A stretch of 64,000 nucleotides of DNA from Sphingobacterium athyrii (GCF_003071065.1 NZ_QCXX01000008.1:186001-250000), one strand, 5' to 3'; positions 41,921-50,915 are shown, numbered from the stretch's first letter. Numbers and translations are program-made. Notes: generated by a model from the letters alone, not told the origin.

Positions 41921-43129
41921 TTACAAGACCGGAATTGTAAAATATGCGCCAAAGGCAACACGGTTATATTGGCTTTTGTCGATTTTCATATGCCCTTTGT
42001 AGTCTACGGTATTACCTACATAACCAAGGTAAAATCGCAGATCCTGATTATGAAAAGGCTTATGTTGCAAGGCTGCAAAATATGTCCAGTTTTGACGGAA
42101 ATTTTTACCAACTTCATCATCGTCTTTTGCTCCAGCAGTCTCATAACCACCTTTCAGCGCTACCTCCCATTTTTTACTCAAAAATTGATCATACCGAAGG
42201 ATTGCGGAGGTATAACTGACATCCTTTGCCAAAACGCGCCCCGTACCCGTACGTCCGTAAAAGTCGTTGATGGCAGATGAAGCAATCAGCGCATGGTCAA
42301 CACCCAGATAGGAATATTGCAAATCCAAATAGAGCATCTGTTTTGGCGTTTTAAGCTTGTTTGCTAAGGAAATGGAATGATTGGTATGTCTCTTTGCAAA
42401 CTGAGAGATATTATAAGACCATTTTGTGTTTATTTTTTTTTCCAGAAAAGCACCTACCCAAGTAAAATAAGCACCCATTGGCACATCAGAACGCTCCAGA
42501 TCACCTACTGCAAACCCATTTTTGCTGTGCACATCCATAAAGCTGTCGTTTGTGGTATTATACACTTGCGCATGTAAGGAATGATTGGGATTAACTTCGT
42601 AGGACAATGTTCCGCCGACTACAAATAAATTCAGGATGCGATCAACATAATCCGTGAATTTATATTCGTAAATTGGATTGTTTTCAAACTCGTAGCTCCC
42701 CACAATGGCACTCTGCTTACCTGCTGTGACCGACCATTTGAGATCTTTACCGAACTTATATTTGATGTAGGCCATATCCAATGCCCTTGAACCATTGTCC
42801 TGACTGGTCGGTGCAAATGATCTATTCAGTCGAAAACGTACTTTATAAGAAAGCTGCTCGTTGTAGTCACCGCTCATCAAAATACGGGCATCATCCAAAT
42901 TAGCCTTCGCCTGGCCAGAGCCATCCCCATTATCAGATTGCAGACCAGCGCGCAACATAACGTCCAATTGAAATGATTTTGCTCTAGCAGGTTCTTTTGA
43001 TAATAAACTACTTCTGGATAATAAGCTATTTCTTTCTGCGGGAATAGAATCCACTGGAGTCTGAGTCTGTGCATTTAATGTCACAACGCCCAAACCCAAG
43101 GTTGTAATAAGTGAAAGTGTTTTTTTCAT
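41921..43129 (-). CDS. OprO/OprP-like outer-membrane porin
   Basis: 402 aa with signal peptide about 1-20 (VVTLNAQ). The remaining sequence is rich in alternating beta-strand segments (FQLDVMLRAGLQSDNG, LSYKVRFRLNRSFAP, AYIKYKFGKDLKWSVTAGKQ) and ends with a strand FGAYFTIPVL, as expected for the phosphate-selective porin family. In this operon it is the first gene, 36 bp upstream of ureA, suggesting that it admits urea or another small solute to the periplasm. Selectivity cannot be read from sequence. Confidence 0.82.
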   Translation of the reverse strand: MKKTLSLITTLGLGVVTLNAQTQTPVDSIPAERNSLLSRSSLLSKEPARAKSFQLDVMLRAGLQSDNGDGSGQAKANLDDARILMSGDYNEQLSYKVRFRLNRSFAPTSQDNGSRALDMAYIKYKFGKDLKWSVTAGKQSAIVGSYEFENNPIYEYKFTDYVDRILNLFVVGGTLSYEVNPNHSLHAQVYNTTNDSFMDVHSKNGFAVGDLERSDVPMGAYFTWVGAFLEKKINTKWSYNISQFAKRHTNHSISLANKLKTPKQMLYLDLQYSYLGVDHALIASSAINDFYGRTGTGRVLAKDVSYTSAILRYDQFLSKKWEVALKGGYETAGAKDDDEVGKNFRQNWTYFAALQHKPFHNQDLRFYLGYVGNTVDYKGHMKIDKSQYNRVAFGAYFTIPVL

Positions 43130-43145
43130 CCGTTTTAAATCGCTT

Positions 43146-43196
43146 TTTATTCGTGATGAAGCGATCAGATTTATTCGTTTATATGTTTGAATAAAT
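43146..43196. promoter_or_regulatory. Repeats in the porin-urease promoter region
   Basis: TTTATTCGT occurs at 43146-43154 and 43170-43178 (24-bp period), and ATTTATTC (43169-43176) pairs as an inverted repeat with GAATAAAT (43189-43196). The 154-bp region lies between the HK stop and the porin ATG and is a plausible site for the adjacent OmpR-type regulator. No exact -7 box was found. Confidence 0.4.
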
Positions 43197-43283
43197 CATG
43201 ATGGTTTCATATGATATACCTAATTCGTGTACAAGTATATCATGGCGAATTAAAAATGGAATAAGGATGAGATTAAAATCAGA

Positions 43284-44678
43284 TTAGAACACAATTTTTG
43301 GCAATTTGACAAGCACTTGGGTACCTTGTCCTTCGGCTGAGATTAGGGTTAGCTCCGCACCATGTAGATCAAAGATATTTTTGGCTAAAACAAGGCCAAG
43401 GCCATTTCCATAGATATCCCCCACATTGGAAGCACGATAAAAAGAAGTAAAAATATGGGGTTGATCTTTCTGAGGAATTCCGATGCCTTTGTCAAATATT
43501 TTAACTGTAATATTTTGGTCATCACAGCTGATGGCAATCTGTATCTGCTCGCCATTACCATATTTATATGCATTGGAGATGATATTACTAAAAGCAATAT
43601 AAAATAAATCAGGATTTGCAAAGACAGTTAGCTCATCACTATCCTCGGGGATCTGGGTAAGATCAAAAGACAGCCGAAAATCCTTATAGATGCTTCGTTC
43701 CGCTTTATAAATTTCATAGAGCAATTCATCAATACGGATGATTACTTTATTATCTACCTCCCCTTTAAAGCCCATACGGGATAATTGGAGCAAATTATTA
43801 ATAATAAGTTCCATTTTATCGGCATATTTTGCAATTGTCTCTAACGAGTAATACGCTTCATGTTCTCTAGGGATAAAATTCCGCGCCAGCTCTGCCTCAC
43901 CGCCAATGATTGTCAAAGGGGTTTTTAGCGAATGGGACGCATTACCGATAAAACTCTGTTGGGACTGCACAGAAATATCCAGGCGATTGAGCATAGAATT
44001 CAGGTTCGCGATCAGTACGCCAAGTTCATCTTTGGCGTTACTGAATTTACTGAAAAGTCTATAGTCCAGATTTGAAATATCCACCTTCCCTAAATCACGG
44101 TTGATATCCTTTATTGGCTTGAGCAGTCGGTCCGCAAAATAAAATGACATGAGGATAATCAGTAAAATGGCTAAAAACCCACCTGTTATCAGGGTACGGT
44201 CTAGGTGACGCTGCTCGTCATGTCCATACTCATCTATACCTTCGGATACGACGATAAGATTGTCATGATGGAGATTGTCGTTAAAGAATACCGCAACAAA
44301 TGCAGTTTCGTTGTGCATATACCTACCTTTGCCGTTCTTAATGACGTCCTTATAGAAGCTCATGGGCATAGGTAAGTTAGGTTTAAACCGAATACTGTCG
44401 CTGCCTTTCACCACCCGCAGCAAATGATCTGTCCCTTCAGACAGCTGCTTGAGGTATTTGCGTTTTACCTGAATATATAATTCTTTGTTTTCTTCCTTTT
44501 GGTGCACAATATGATCGCCGACGATAACTGCATTTTCTTCTAACCGGTGAAAAAACTTAGTCTGCAAACTATCGTAGGTAAAATAAGAAACATAAAGGGC
44601 AAAGACAACAAGCAAAAGCGTGCTGATGATCGAAAATAAGAGTACAATCTTGGTCCTAATTTTCATGACGGATGACAT
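43284..44678 (-). CDS. Two-component sensor histidine kinase
   Basis: 464-aa membrane kinase: TM1 about residues 12-33, periplasmic sensor about 34-163, TM2 about 164-185, HAMP to about 240, HisKA with FIGNASHSLKTPLT (phospho-acceptor His), HATPase with NIISNAYKYGNG, FDKGIGIP and GNGLGLVLAKNI. The periplasmic domain has no recognised fold. The gene overlaps the response regulator by 23 bp; an internal ATG at 44666 (MKIRTK) is an equally good start. Located directly upstream of the porin-urease operon on the same strand. Confidence 0.93.
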   Translation of the reverse strand: MSSVMKIRTKIVLLFSIISTLLLVVFALYVSYFTYDSLQTKFFHRLEENAVIVGDHIVHQKEENKELYIQVKRKYLKQLSEGTDHLLRVVKGSDSIRFKPNLPMPMSFYKDVIKNGKGRYMHNETAFVAVFFNDNLHHDNLIVVSEGIDEYGHDEQRHLDRTLITGGFLAILLIILMSFYFADRLLKPIKDINRDLGKVDISNLDYRLFSKFSNAKDELGVLIANLNSMLNRLDISVQSQQSFIGNASHSLKTPLTIIGGEAELARNFIPREHEAYYSLETIAKYADKMELIINNLLQLSRMGFKGEVDNKVIIRIDELLYEIYKAERSIYKDFRLSFDLTQIPEDSDELTVFANPDLFYIAFSNIISNAYKYGNGEQIQIAISCDDQNITVKIFDKGIGIPQKDQPHIFTSFYRASNVGDIYGNGLGLVLAKNIFDLHGAELTLISAEGQGTQVLVKLPKIVF

Positions 44679-45336
44679 AGCCCATACCGATAACCGTATG
44701 GATTAATTTACGTGCAAACTGTTTGTCAATCTTCTTCCGAAGATAATTGACATACACATCCACGACATTCGTACTTAGATCGACGTCCATCCCCCATACT
44801 TCCTCCAGGATATCTATCCGCGTTAATACTTTATTTCGATTGAGCATTAAGAATTCCAATAAACGGAACTCCGTAGCTGTGAGTATGATGGGCGTATTTC
44901 CTCGTTGTACCGATTTACTGTCCCGATCCAGTTGCAGATCGTCGAACGTCAGCACATTCTTTTGTTCGCTAACGGTTTTGGATTTACGGCTGTAGCGATT
45001 GATCCTGGCCTTTAGTTCTTCCAGACGAAACGGTTTGGTGAGATAGTCGTCAGCATCACGTTCAAAAGCCGCAACAATATCCTCTGTTTGGTTTAATGCT
45101 GTTAGAATAATTATAGGAATCTCATTATTGGACATACGGATGTTTTTGCAGACATCCAGACCATTCATCCCCGGCAGCATGACATCCAGCAAAATGAGGT
45201 CATAATGATTTAAGCCGGCCATTTTCAACCCAGTATAGCCATCCATTGCAATGCTAATGTTATAGCCTTCTTCCTTTAGCCCTCTTTCTATTAATGATAT
45301 GACCGACGGTTCGTCTTCTATAAGCAATAGTTCCAC
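44656..45336 (-). CDS. OmpR/PhoB-family response regulator
   Basis: 226 aa. Receiver domain with acidic pocket EDE at residues 7-9 and phospho-acceptor Asp51 in LLDVMLPGMNG, Lys in DDYLTKPF; C-terminal winged helix (LTATEFRLLEFLMLNRNKVL then VDVYVNYLRKKID). Its partner kinase overlaps its 3' end. The pair precedes the porin-urease genes, so control of that operon is plausible but only inferred. Confidence 0.96.
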   Translation of the reverse strand: MELLLIEDEPSVISLIERGLKEEGYNISIAMDGYTGLKMAGLNHYDLILLDVMLPGMNGLDVCKNIRMSNNEIPIIILTALNQTEDIVAAFERDADDYLTKPFRLEELKARINRYSRKSKTVSEQKNVLTFDDLQLDRDSKSVQRGNTPIILTATEFRLLEFLMLNRNKVLTRIDILEEVWGMDVDLSTNVVDVYVNYLRKKIDKQFARKLIHTVIGMGYVIRHEN

Positions 45337-45630
45337 AGATATTGTTTTAAAAAGTAAATTTAAGGTTTGTAAAATACAAAAATATCAGCACAGCTCTTAT
45401 ATAAACCGTTGTCTATCATGAAATTCACTCTTTCTTGACTTTTATATGATACTTTTTACGATGATATAAGCAGCAGAGCTACCTCCGGTCTGCTTTTAAT
45501 CACTTATTTTACAAAATGGCATTCGCTCACAATAATATCAAAATTTTTGCATGATTTTTCTCAAATGACAAAAGATTATTTCACAAACCAGTCAAATTTC
45601 AATACATTCGTATTTTAATTTGTATTCCTA
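45337..45630. other. Divergent intergenic region (294 bp)
   Basis: AT-rich region between the response regulator and the WG-repeat gene. It holds the RR -7 box at 45377-45384 on the minus strand. On the plus strand a degenerate TA-rich element precedes the 45631 ATG but does not match the consensus exactly. Nothing else recognised. Confidence 0.6.
45377..45384 (-). promoter_or_regulatory. -7 box (TATTTTTG) for the two-component operon
   Basis: Exact TAnnTTTG on the minus strand, 40 nt upstream of the response-regulator ATG. Confidence 0.45.
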
Positions 45631-47028
45631 ATGAAACATTTTTTCCTTTGCATAGCATTATTCACATTAATTTTTGTTAAAACCGGTTCGGCTCAACAAA
45701 AACTATTCAAAATCACCTATCAGTTTGCAGATCCCGAAACAGGTACAGACACATCAAGTTCCGAATTTATCAAAATATTGGCCGGTAGCGGAGAGGCATT
45801 GATGCATGCCTATATCTGCAACGATCAGATGCGCGTAGAAACACTACTTTTTGGAAAATCAGTACAGATTAGCAATATAAAAGAAGAGACTTCCTATCTG
45901 ATAGATGAAAACAGCAAAACCTACACACCGACCGATTTGGCGTCCGGCAAGCTTATTGAAACATCAGAAGGTGCTGATTATGCTTATTCCAGTGATTTTG
46001 AAATCAGTCTAGTCCCGAATGAAAAGAAAGTTATCGCGGGCTTGCCCTGCAAAAAGGCGATATTCAACCTGGCCGGCAGTAAAGATAAAAAAACTGAGAT
46101 CACGGTCTGGTATGCAGAACAATTGCCCAAATTATACTGGGGCACTTATGACTATCTCGAAAAGGTGCCCGGAGCAGCCCTTTATATCGGTGCAGAAGGT
46201 TTAGGAATTCAGGCGACTACAGTTGAAGAAGTCCCTTATGATACGGCCTTATTTGAAATTCCAGAAGGTTATGAAGAAGGGGAAGCCGAAGAAGCCGCTG
46301 CTGACTCTGCATTAAATGACCATTTATCTTGGTATCAGGACTCTACTACCGAATATTTTGGCGTACAGGACAGCTTAGGCAATAAACTCACTCCTGCAAA
46401 ATATGCGTCCATCTACGCCTACGTGGGTGATTACGCAATCGTCACCGATGCAGCCCAGATGTTTGGCCTGATCGACTTACAAGGTCGAGAAGTTATCCCA
46501 TGTCAATATGAATCGTTAAGTTTAGATTCGGAAGGTGCACCGTTAGTCTTTATGAAAGACCAAAAGTATGGCCTATTGGATTATACAGGAAAACTACTGC
46601 TCGCTGCAAAATATGATTTCATCTCCATTCCCAGCTTAAGCCACGCGCTGTACACCGAAGGGGACTATACCGGTGTGCTCGATCTGAAAGGCAATATATT
46701 GATTCCCGCAAAATATGAGACAATAGCTGAATACAGTGACCACCTGGCACTGATTATTGAAAACCAAGCCTATCAGTTAGTTGACAAATCCGGTAAAAAA
46801 TTGTTACCTACAAGTCAGGAATTCTTATCTTTTGCTGGCGAGAAATTATTATTGGTTTTTAAAGACAACAAATATGGCTATATAGACTACAGTGGCAAAG
46901 TGGTCATTCCTTTTAAATTTCAAAATGCACAAACCTTTGAAAATGGATTAGCCTTGGTCAGCGAAGACCTGGAGAATTTTTACTATATTAATGCTCAAGG
47001 AAAGTTTATAAAAAAGTATGCAGAGTAA
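45631..47028 (+). CDS. Secreted WG-repeat protein
   Basis: 465 aa with signal peptide about 1-21 (KTGSAQQ). Residues about 22-215 resemble Bacteroidota periplasmic proteins with an LolA/DUF4412-like beta fold (VIAGLPCKKAIF, VWYAEQLP, YLEKVPGAAL). Residues about 235-465 carry roughly six WG-type repeats of 30-45 residues (for example YGLLDYTGKLLLAAKYDFIS, YGYIDYSGKVVIPFKF). Periplasmic or surface location likely; function unknown. The downstream membrane-protein gene overlaps its 3' end by 11 bp. Confidence 0.8.
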   Translation: MKHFFLCIALFTLIFVKTGSAQQKLFKITYQFADPETGTDTSSSEFIKILAGSGEALMHAYICNDQMRVETLLFGKSVQISNIKEETSYLIDENSKTYTPTDLASGKLIETSEGADYAYSSDFEISLVPNEKKVIAGLPCKKAIFNLAGSKDKKTEITVWYAEQLPKLYWGTYDYLEKVPGAALYIGAEGLGIQATTVEEVPYDTALFEIPEGYEEGEAEEAAADSALNDHLSWYQDSTTEYFGVQDSLGNKLTPAKYASIYAYVGDYAIVTDAAQMFGLIDLQGREVIPCQYESLSLDSEGAPLVFMKDQKYGLLDYTGKLLLAAKYDFISIPSLSHALYTEGDYTGVLDLKGNILIPAKYETIAEYSDHLALIIENQAYQLVDKSGKKLLPTSQEFLSFAGEKLLLVFKDNKYGYIDYSGKVVIPFKFQNAQTFENGLALVSEDLENFYYINAQGKFIKKYAE

Positions 47029-47458
47029 TCCACAGACATTCTATCTTTCAACATTGCATCGCGGAAGATACATGTTTATTCTATTGACCTCGATTCTATT
47101 GATAGGGATAGGGATGTCAAAAGTTCCGATTCAGGAAATTTATAAGATCATTATAGCTCTTCTGATGGTTCCCTTGGCACTTTATCTGGCGATCAAGTGT
47201 TCTACACTGGATTCAACATGGCGATTGGACACAGATATACTCACCATCAGCAATTCAAAGAAAACTATTGAATTCCCATTGAGCAACATTTCACATATCC
47301 GAAATCTCAGACGCTCGGGTGGAAATTTGATTATCATAAACCAAAACAAAGGTTCCGCTTTTCGCACCTGGCGCAACAAATTATTTCAAAAAGAAGATGA
47401 CTTACCCTTATTAGTCGAGGCCCTCAAGGAAGCCAACATTGAATATTACGATATGTAA
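47018..47458 (+). CDS. Small membrane protein with two helices, unknown function
   Basis: 146 aa. Two adjacent hydrophobic helices (about residues 18-35 and 42-62) followed by an approximately 80-residue soluble domain with strands reminiscent of a bacterial PH-like domain (DTDILTISNSKKTIEFPLSN, GGNLIIINQNKGSAF). Not assigned to a characterised family. Overlaps the WG-repeat gene by 11 bp, indicating translational coupling, and is followed by a terminator. Confidence 0.7.
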   Translation: MQSNPQTFYLSTLHRGRYMFILLTSILLIGIGMSKVPIQEIYKIIIALLMVPLALYLAIKCSTLDSTWRLDTDILTISNSKKTIEFPLSNISHIRNLRRSGGNLIIINQNKGSAFRTWRNKLFQKEDDLPLLVEALKEANIEYYDM

Positions 47459-47471
47459 TAAAGCACATTCC

Positions 47472-47496
47472 ACGGTAACATTTGTTACCGTTTTTT
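47472..47496 (+). terminator. Terminator of the WG-repeat/membrane-protein unit
   Basis: ACGGTAAC-ATTT-GTTACCGT stem-loop followed by a run of five T. It ends 14 bp before the -7 box of the next operon. Confidence 0.85.
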
Positions 47497-47510
47497 GTAA
47501 TAGCGCTATG

Positions 47511-47518
47511 TACCTTTG
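47511..47518 (+). promoter_or_regulatory. -7 box (TACCTTTG) for the sulfur-module operon
   Basis: Exact TAnnTTTG, 22 nt before the ATG at 47541 and immediately after the upstream terminator. It rules out the longer reading frame that would begin at 47439. Confidence 0.6.
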
Positions 47519-47540
47519 TCATATAACTTTAGAACAAGCT

Positions 47541-48101
47541 ATGTTATTGGAATACATCAAACAACCATGGCCTTGGTATATTTCAGGGCCTTTAATTGCA
47601 TTAGTCATGTACTTGTTGCTAAAACAGGGGAAGGATTTCGGTATGTCGAACAATCTGCGGACCATGTGTACGGTATTAGGTGCCGGTAAATCGTCCTCTT
47701 TTTTTCGCTTCGACTGGAAGACGCAATCCTGGAACCTTCTTGTGGTACTCGGGACCGCCATTGGAGGATTCATAGCCCATTACTTTTTAAGTGACGGGGC
47801 CGCTGCGCAAATCAATGCAAAAAGTGTCGCTGATTTAAAGGAACTGGGAATAATTGATCAGCTACAGGGCTATCTTCCCAAATCTATCTTTATTTTTAAT
47901 GGCTCCTGGTTTCAGTTTCTAATACTAAGCATTGGCGGACTATTGATTGGATTCGGAACAAGATACGCCGGAGGCTGTTCATCAGGACACGCTATCTCAG
48001 GACTCAGTAATTTCCAGCTTCCCTCATTAATTGCTGTCATTGGCTTTTTTATAGGTGGAATTATCATGGTTCACTTCTTATTTCCTTTAATCTTCGCATA
48101 A
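47541..48101 (+). CDS. YeeE/YedE-type sulfur transporter, first half
   Basis: 186 aa with five or so membrane helices. The signature GGCSSGHAISGLSNFQ near residue 145 contains the Cys of the YeeE/YedE (TsuA) family, which transports thiosulfate or related sulfur compounds. In this family a single long protein or two half-size proteins occur; here the second half is the next gene (same reading direction, no gap). ATG 47541 chosen over the upstream start because the promoter and terminator lie in between. Confidence 0.88.
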   Translation: MLLEYIKQPWPWYISGPLIALVMYLLLKQGKDFGMSNNLRTMCTVLGAGKSSSFFRFDWKTQSWNLLVVLGTAIGGFIAHYFLSDGAAAQINAKSVADLKELGIIDQLQGYLPKSIFIFNGSWFQFLILSIGGLLIGFGTRYAGGCSSGHAISGLSNFQLPSLIAVIGFFIGGIIMVHFLFPLIFA

Positions 48102-48515
48102 ATGAAAGCAGTAAAATTTATATTGATCGGGATCTTATTTGGGATCATTTTATACAAATCAGAAGCGGCCTCCTGGTATCGTATTTATGAGATGTTTCAG
48201 TTCCGCTCCTTTCATATGTATGGTATGATCGGCACTGCACTTGCAACAGCGATTATACTTGTACAAATTATAAAGCGCAAACAGGTCAAAGACAGCAATG
48301 GCATGCCGATCGTCTTTCTGGACAAGGACAAAAGTATCACACGCTATTTGGCAGGGGGGACCATCTTCGGACTGGGCTGGGCGTTGACTGGAGCCTGCCC
48401 GGGCCCCATGTTTGCGTTGATCGGTTCTGGCTATTGGACATTGGGCATTGTATTGCTCTTTGCCATCTTGGGAACATGGATCTATGGTGTACTGAGAAAC
48501 AAATTGCCCCATTGA
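48102..48515 (+). CDS. YeeE/YedE-type transporter, second half (DUF6691-like)
   Basis: 137 aa with four membrane helices. Contains LTGACPGPMFALIGSGYW (GACPGP Cys motif), the mirror of GCSSGH in the partner. Start directly abuts the stop of the previous gene. The two halves together would form the complete transporter. Confidence 0.88.
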   Translation: MKAVKFILIGILFGIILYKSEAASWYRIYEMFQFRSFHMYGMIGTALATAIILVQIIKRKQVKDSNGMPIVFLDKDKSITRYLAGGTIFGLGWALTGACPGPMFALIGSGYWTLGIVLLFAILGTWIYGVLRNKLPH

Positions 48516-48612
48516 GTTTTGATTTACCGCTATCCGCGCTGTGCTTAAATGAGAAAAAGCTGATAATCCACTTCAAAGGTTCATTTTAAAGAAAGCATTT
48601 AATTTAGGGCAA

Positions 48613-49428
48613 ATGGAATTACTATTTATAATTGGCTTTTTATTAGCGATTTTAGTTGGGCTATCCATGGGTTTGATGGGGAGTGGCGGCAGTATTTTAA
48701 CACTACCGATCTTCGTGTACCTATTTCATGTTGAACCACAATATGCGCTTGATTATTCCCTGTTTTCCATTGGAATACTGGCCCTGATAGGTTCGGTCAA
48801 GCCAGTGACTAAAGGTGAGGTAGATCTAAAAACTACAGCTATTTTCCTGATCCCTTCCTTAGTGTCAGTCTACTTGACCAAGCGCCACCTGTTGATTGCC
48901 ATACCAACGCAATTTCATCTTGCGGAAATGGCGGTCTCCAGAAATCATGTTATTATGCTGCTGTTTTCGATTGTTATCCTGATTTCCGCTCTGGCAATGA
49001 TCCGCAGAAGGAAACAGGTCGAAATATCAGCCGTCACAATGCATATTGGTCAAGTTTTAAAAATAATTATTGCAGGTTTACTCGTTGGTATCATGACAGG
49101 ACTTGTCGGTGCCGGAGGTGGCTTTATTATTGTGCCTTCTTTGGTGCTATTGTTGGGCATTCCATTAAAAAAGGCTATCGCGACATCGCTATTCATCATT
49201 GGGTTAAACGCCTCCTTTGGTCTGATTGCGAACTACAAGCTGTTGAACCACATGAATTGGCCGATATTGCTTACTTTTACGTTAATCACTTTAATAGGCC
49301 TTCAGATGGGTTCCAAATGGAAAGACAAACTGAAAGTGGTGCGATTACAGGGGATTTTCGGTTATTTCCTGATCAGTATCGGTATCTTAATACTTATGGT
49401 CGAAATCATTCAATTCGTAAATCATTAA
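48613..49428 (+). CDS. TauE/SafE-family sulfite/anion permease
   Basis: 271 aa with about eight membrane helices and the duplicated family signature: MGLMGSGGSILTLPI near residue 20 and TGLVGAGGGFIIVPSLVL near residue 160. Family members export sulfite, sulfoacetate or related anions. Here it lies 97 bp after the split YeeE/YedE genes and 12 bp before a persulfide dioxygenase, which suggests removal of sulfite produced by that enzyme. Confidence 0.88.
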   Translation: MELLFIIGFLLAILVGLSMGLMGSGGSILTLPIFVYLFHVEPQYALDYSLFSIGILALIGSVKPVTKGEVDLKTTAIFLIPSLVSVYLTKRHLLIAIPTQFHLAEMAVSRNHVIMLLFSIVILISALAMIRRRKQVEISAVTMHIGQVLKIIIAGLLVGIMTGLVGAGGGFIIVPSLVLLLGIPLKKAIATSLFIIGLNASFGLIANYKLLNHMNWPILLTFTLITLIGLQMGSKWKDKLKVVRLQGIFGYFLISIGILILMVEIIQFVNH

Positions 49429-49440
49429 AAATCATATATT

Positions 49441-50838
49441 ATGTTTTTTCAACACATTTTCGAGTCATCTTTAGCACATTCAAGTTATTTAATTGGCTGT
49501 CAGGCCAAAGGTGTTGCCCTAGTAATTGACCCCAAAAGAGATGTCGACACTTACTTAGCGATTGCAGCAAAAAACAATTTAAAAATTACACATATTGCCG
49601 AAACACATATCCATGCTGATTATCTCTCCGGAACATTGGAATTAGCCGAACTAACTGGCGCCCAATGTTACCTTTCAGACGAAGGGGGCGAAGACTGGCA
49701 ATATGAGTTTCCACATATTGGATTAAAAGATGGTGACCAGATCCACCTTGGAAATCTAATTTTTAAGGTGCTTCACACACCGGGGCATACTCCTGAAAGC
49801 CTTAGTTTTGTTCTAATTGATACTCCGGCAACAATGGATCCGGTGATGATATTTACAGGTGATTTTGTATTTGTTGGAGACATCGGCCGTCCAGATCTTT
49901 TGGAGAATGCAGCTGGACTCATCGGTACCAAAGAAATTGGTGCACAGCAGATGTTTAAGTCTTTACAGCTTTTTTTGACCCTGCCGGATTATATCCAGGT
50001 GTGGCCTGCCCATGGCGCCGGTTCGGCATGTGGTAAAGCATTGGGCGCCGTACCTAGTTCAACCGTTGGCTACGAACGGATTCGCAACTGGGCACTTCAA
50101 TATCAAAATAATGAAAGTGGTTTTGTCACTGAACTTTTGGATGGACAGCCTGAGCCACCACGTTATTTTGCCATGATGAAGAAACTCAACAAAATCAGGC
50201 GTCCGCTACAAACGAGCGTACCTCAGTATCCCAAGCTCTCGATGGAAGAGTTCAATAGATTATATCAGTCTGGTACGACAGTTATTGATACACGAAATAA
50301 ATTTGATTTTGCTCAAGGTTATCTCCCGGGCAGCATCAACATACAACATAATCGAACATTCAATACCTGGGCTGGCTGGATATTGGATTACACACAACCT
50401 TTTGTCCTTATCATGGATGAAAAGGAGAAGGATGAAATCGCACGTAAGTTAATGCGCATTGGGCTTGATCATGCTGTGGGTTATATTTCAGTGGAAACCA
50501 TTACTCAACTCGGAATTCCTTTGGAACGCCAGCAGCTCATTGGATTCCAGGAAATGAATAAGGTATTTAAAAATTCCAATGTTCAAATCTTAGATGTCAG
50601 GAACACTGCAGAATTCACCGAAGGACACTTGCCCAATGCCACACATCTCTTCGTAGGAACAATTGAAAACCACCTGGACAAGATTGATCAAGAGAAAGAA
50701 TTATACTTGCATTGCCAATCTGGGGATCGGGCGACGATTGCAGCTTCGATCTTGGCTAAACATGGGATTAAAGACGTTAAAATATACAGCGCATCCATCA
50801 ATGACTGGAAAGCTAAAGGTGGCATACTGGTTAAATAA
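49441..50838 (+). CDS. MBL-fold persulfide dioxygenase with two rhodanese domains
   Basis: 465 aa. Residues 1-240 are an ETHE1-like metallo-beta-lactamase domain with THIHADYLSG, HTPGHTPESLSF and GDFVFVGDIGRPDL. Residues about 265-355 form a rhodanese domain without an active-site Cys (inactive); residues about 370-465 form a second rhodanese with active-site loop LHCQSGDRATIA. Architecture matches CstB-type enzymes that oxidise low-molecular-weight persulfides to sulfite and thiosulfate. Neighbouring transporters for sulfur compounds support a sulfide-detoxification role. No CstR/BigR-type regulator is adjacent. Confidence 0.9.
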   Translation: MFFQHIFESSLAHSSYLIGCQAKGVALVIDPKRDVDTYLAIAAKNNLKITHIAETHIHADYLSGTLELAELTGAQCYLSDEGGEDWQYEFPHIGLKDGDQIHLGNLIFKVLHTPGHTPESLSFVLIDTPATMDPVMIFTGDFVFVGDIGRPDLLENAAGLIGTKEIGAQQMFKSLQLFLTLPDYIQVWPAHGAGSACGKALGAVPSSTVGYERIRNWALQYQNNESGFVTELLDGQPEPPRYFAMMKKLNKIRRPLQTSVPQYPKLSMEEFNRLYQSGTTVIDTRNKFDFAQGYLPGSINIQHNRTFNTWAGWILDYTQPFVLIMDEKEKDEIARKLMRIGLDHAVGYISVETITQLGIPLERQQLIGFQEMNKVFKNSNVQILDVRNTAEFTEGHLPNATHLFVGTIENHLDKIDQEKELYLHCQSGDRATIAASILAKHGIKDVKIYSASINDWKAKGGILVK

Positions 50839-50846
50839 ACTGCTGA

Positions 50847-50885
50847 ACAAAATAGCTCCAGAATTTATCACTGGAGCTATTTTGT
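50847..50885 (+). terminator. Terminator after the sulfur-module operon
   Basis: Perfect 15-bp stem ACAAAATAGCTCCAG / complement around a 9-nt loop; probably also serves the convergent gene at 50916. Confidence 0.88.
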
Positions 50886-50915
50886 CTTTCTGTTATCGTA
50901 GTTATTAACGAGCTT

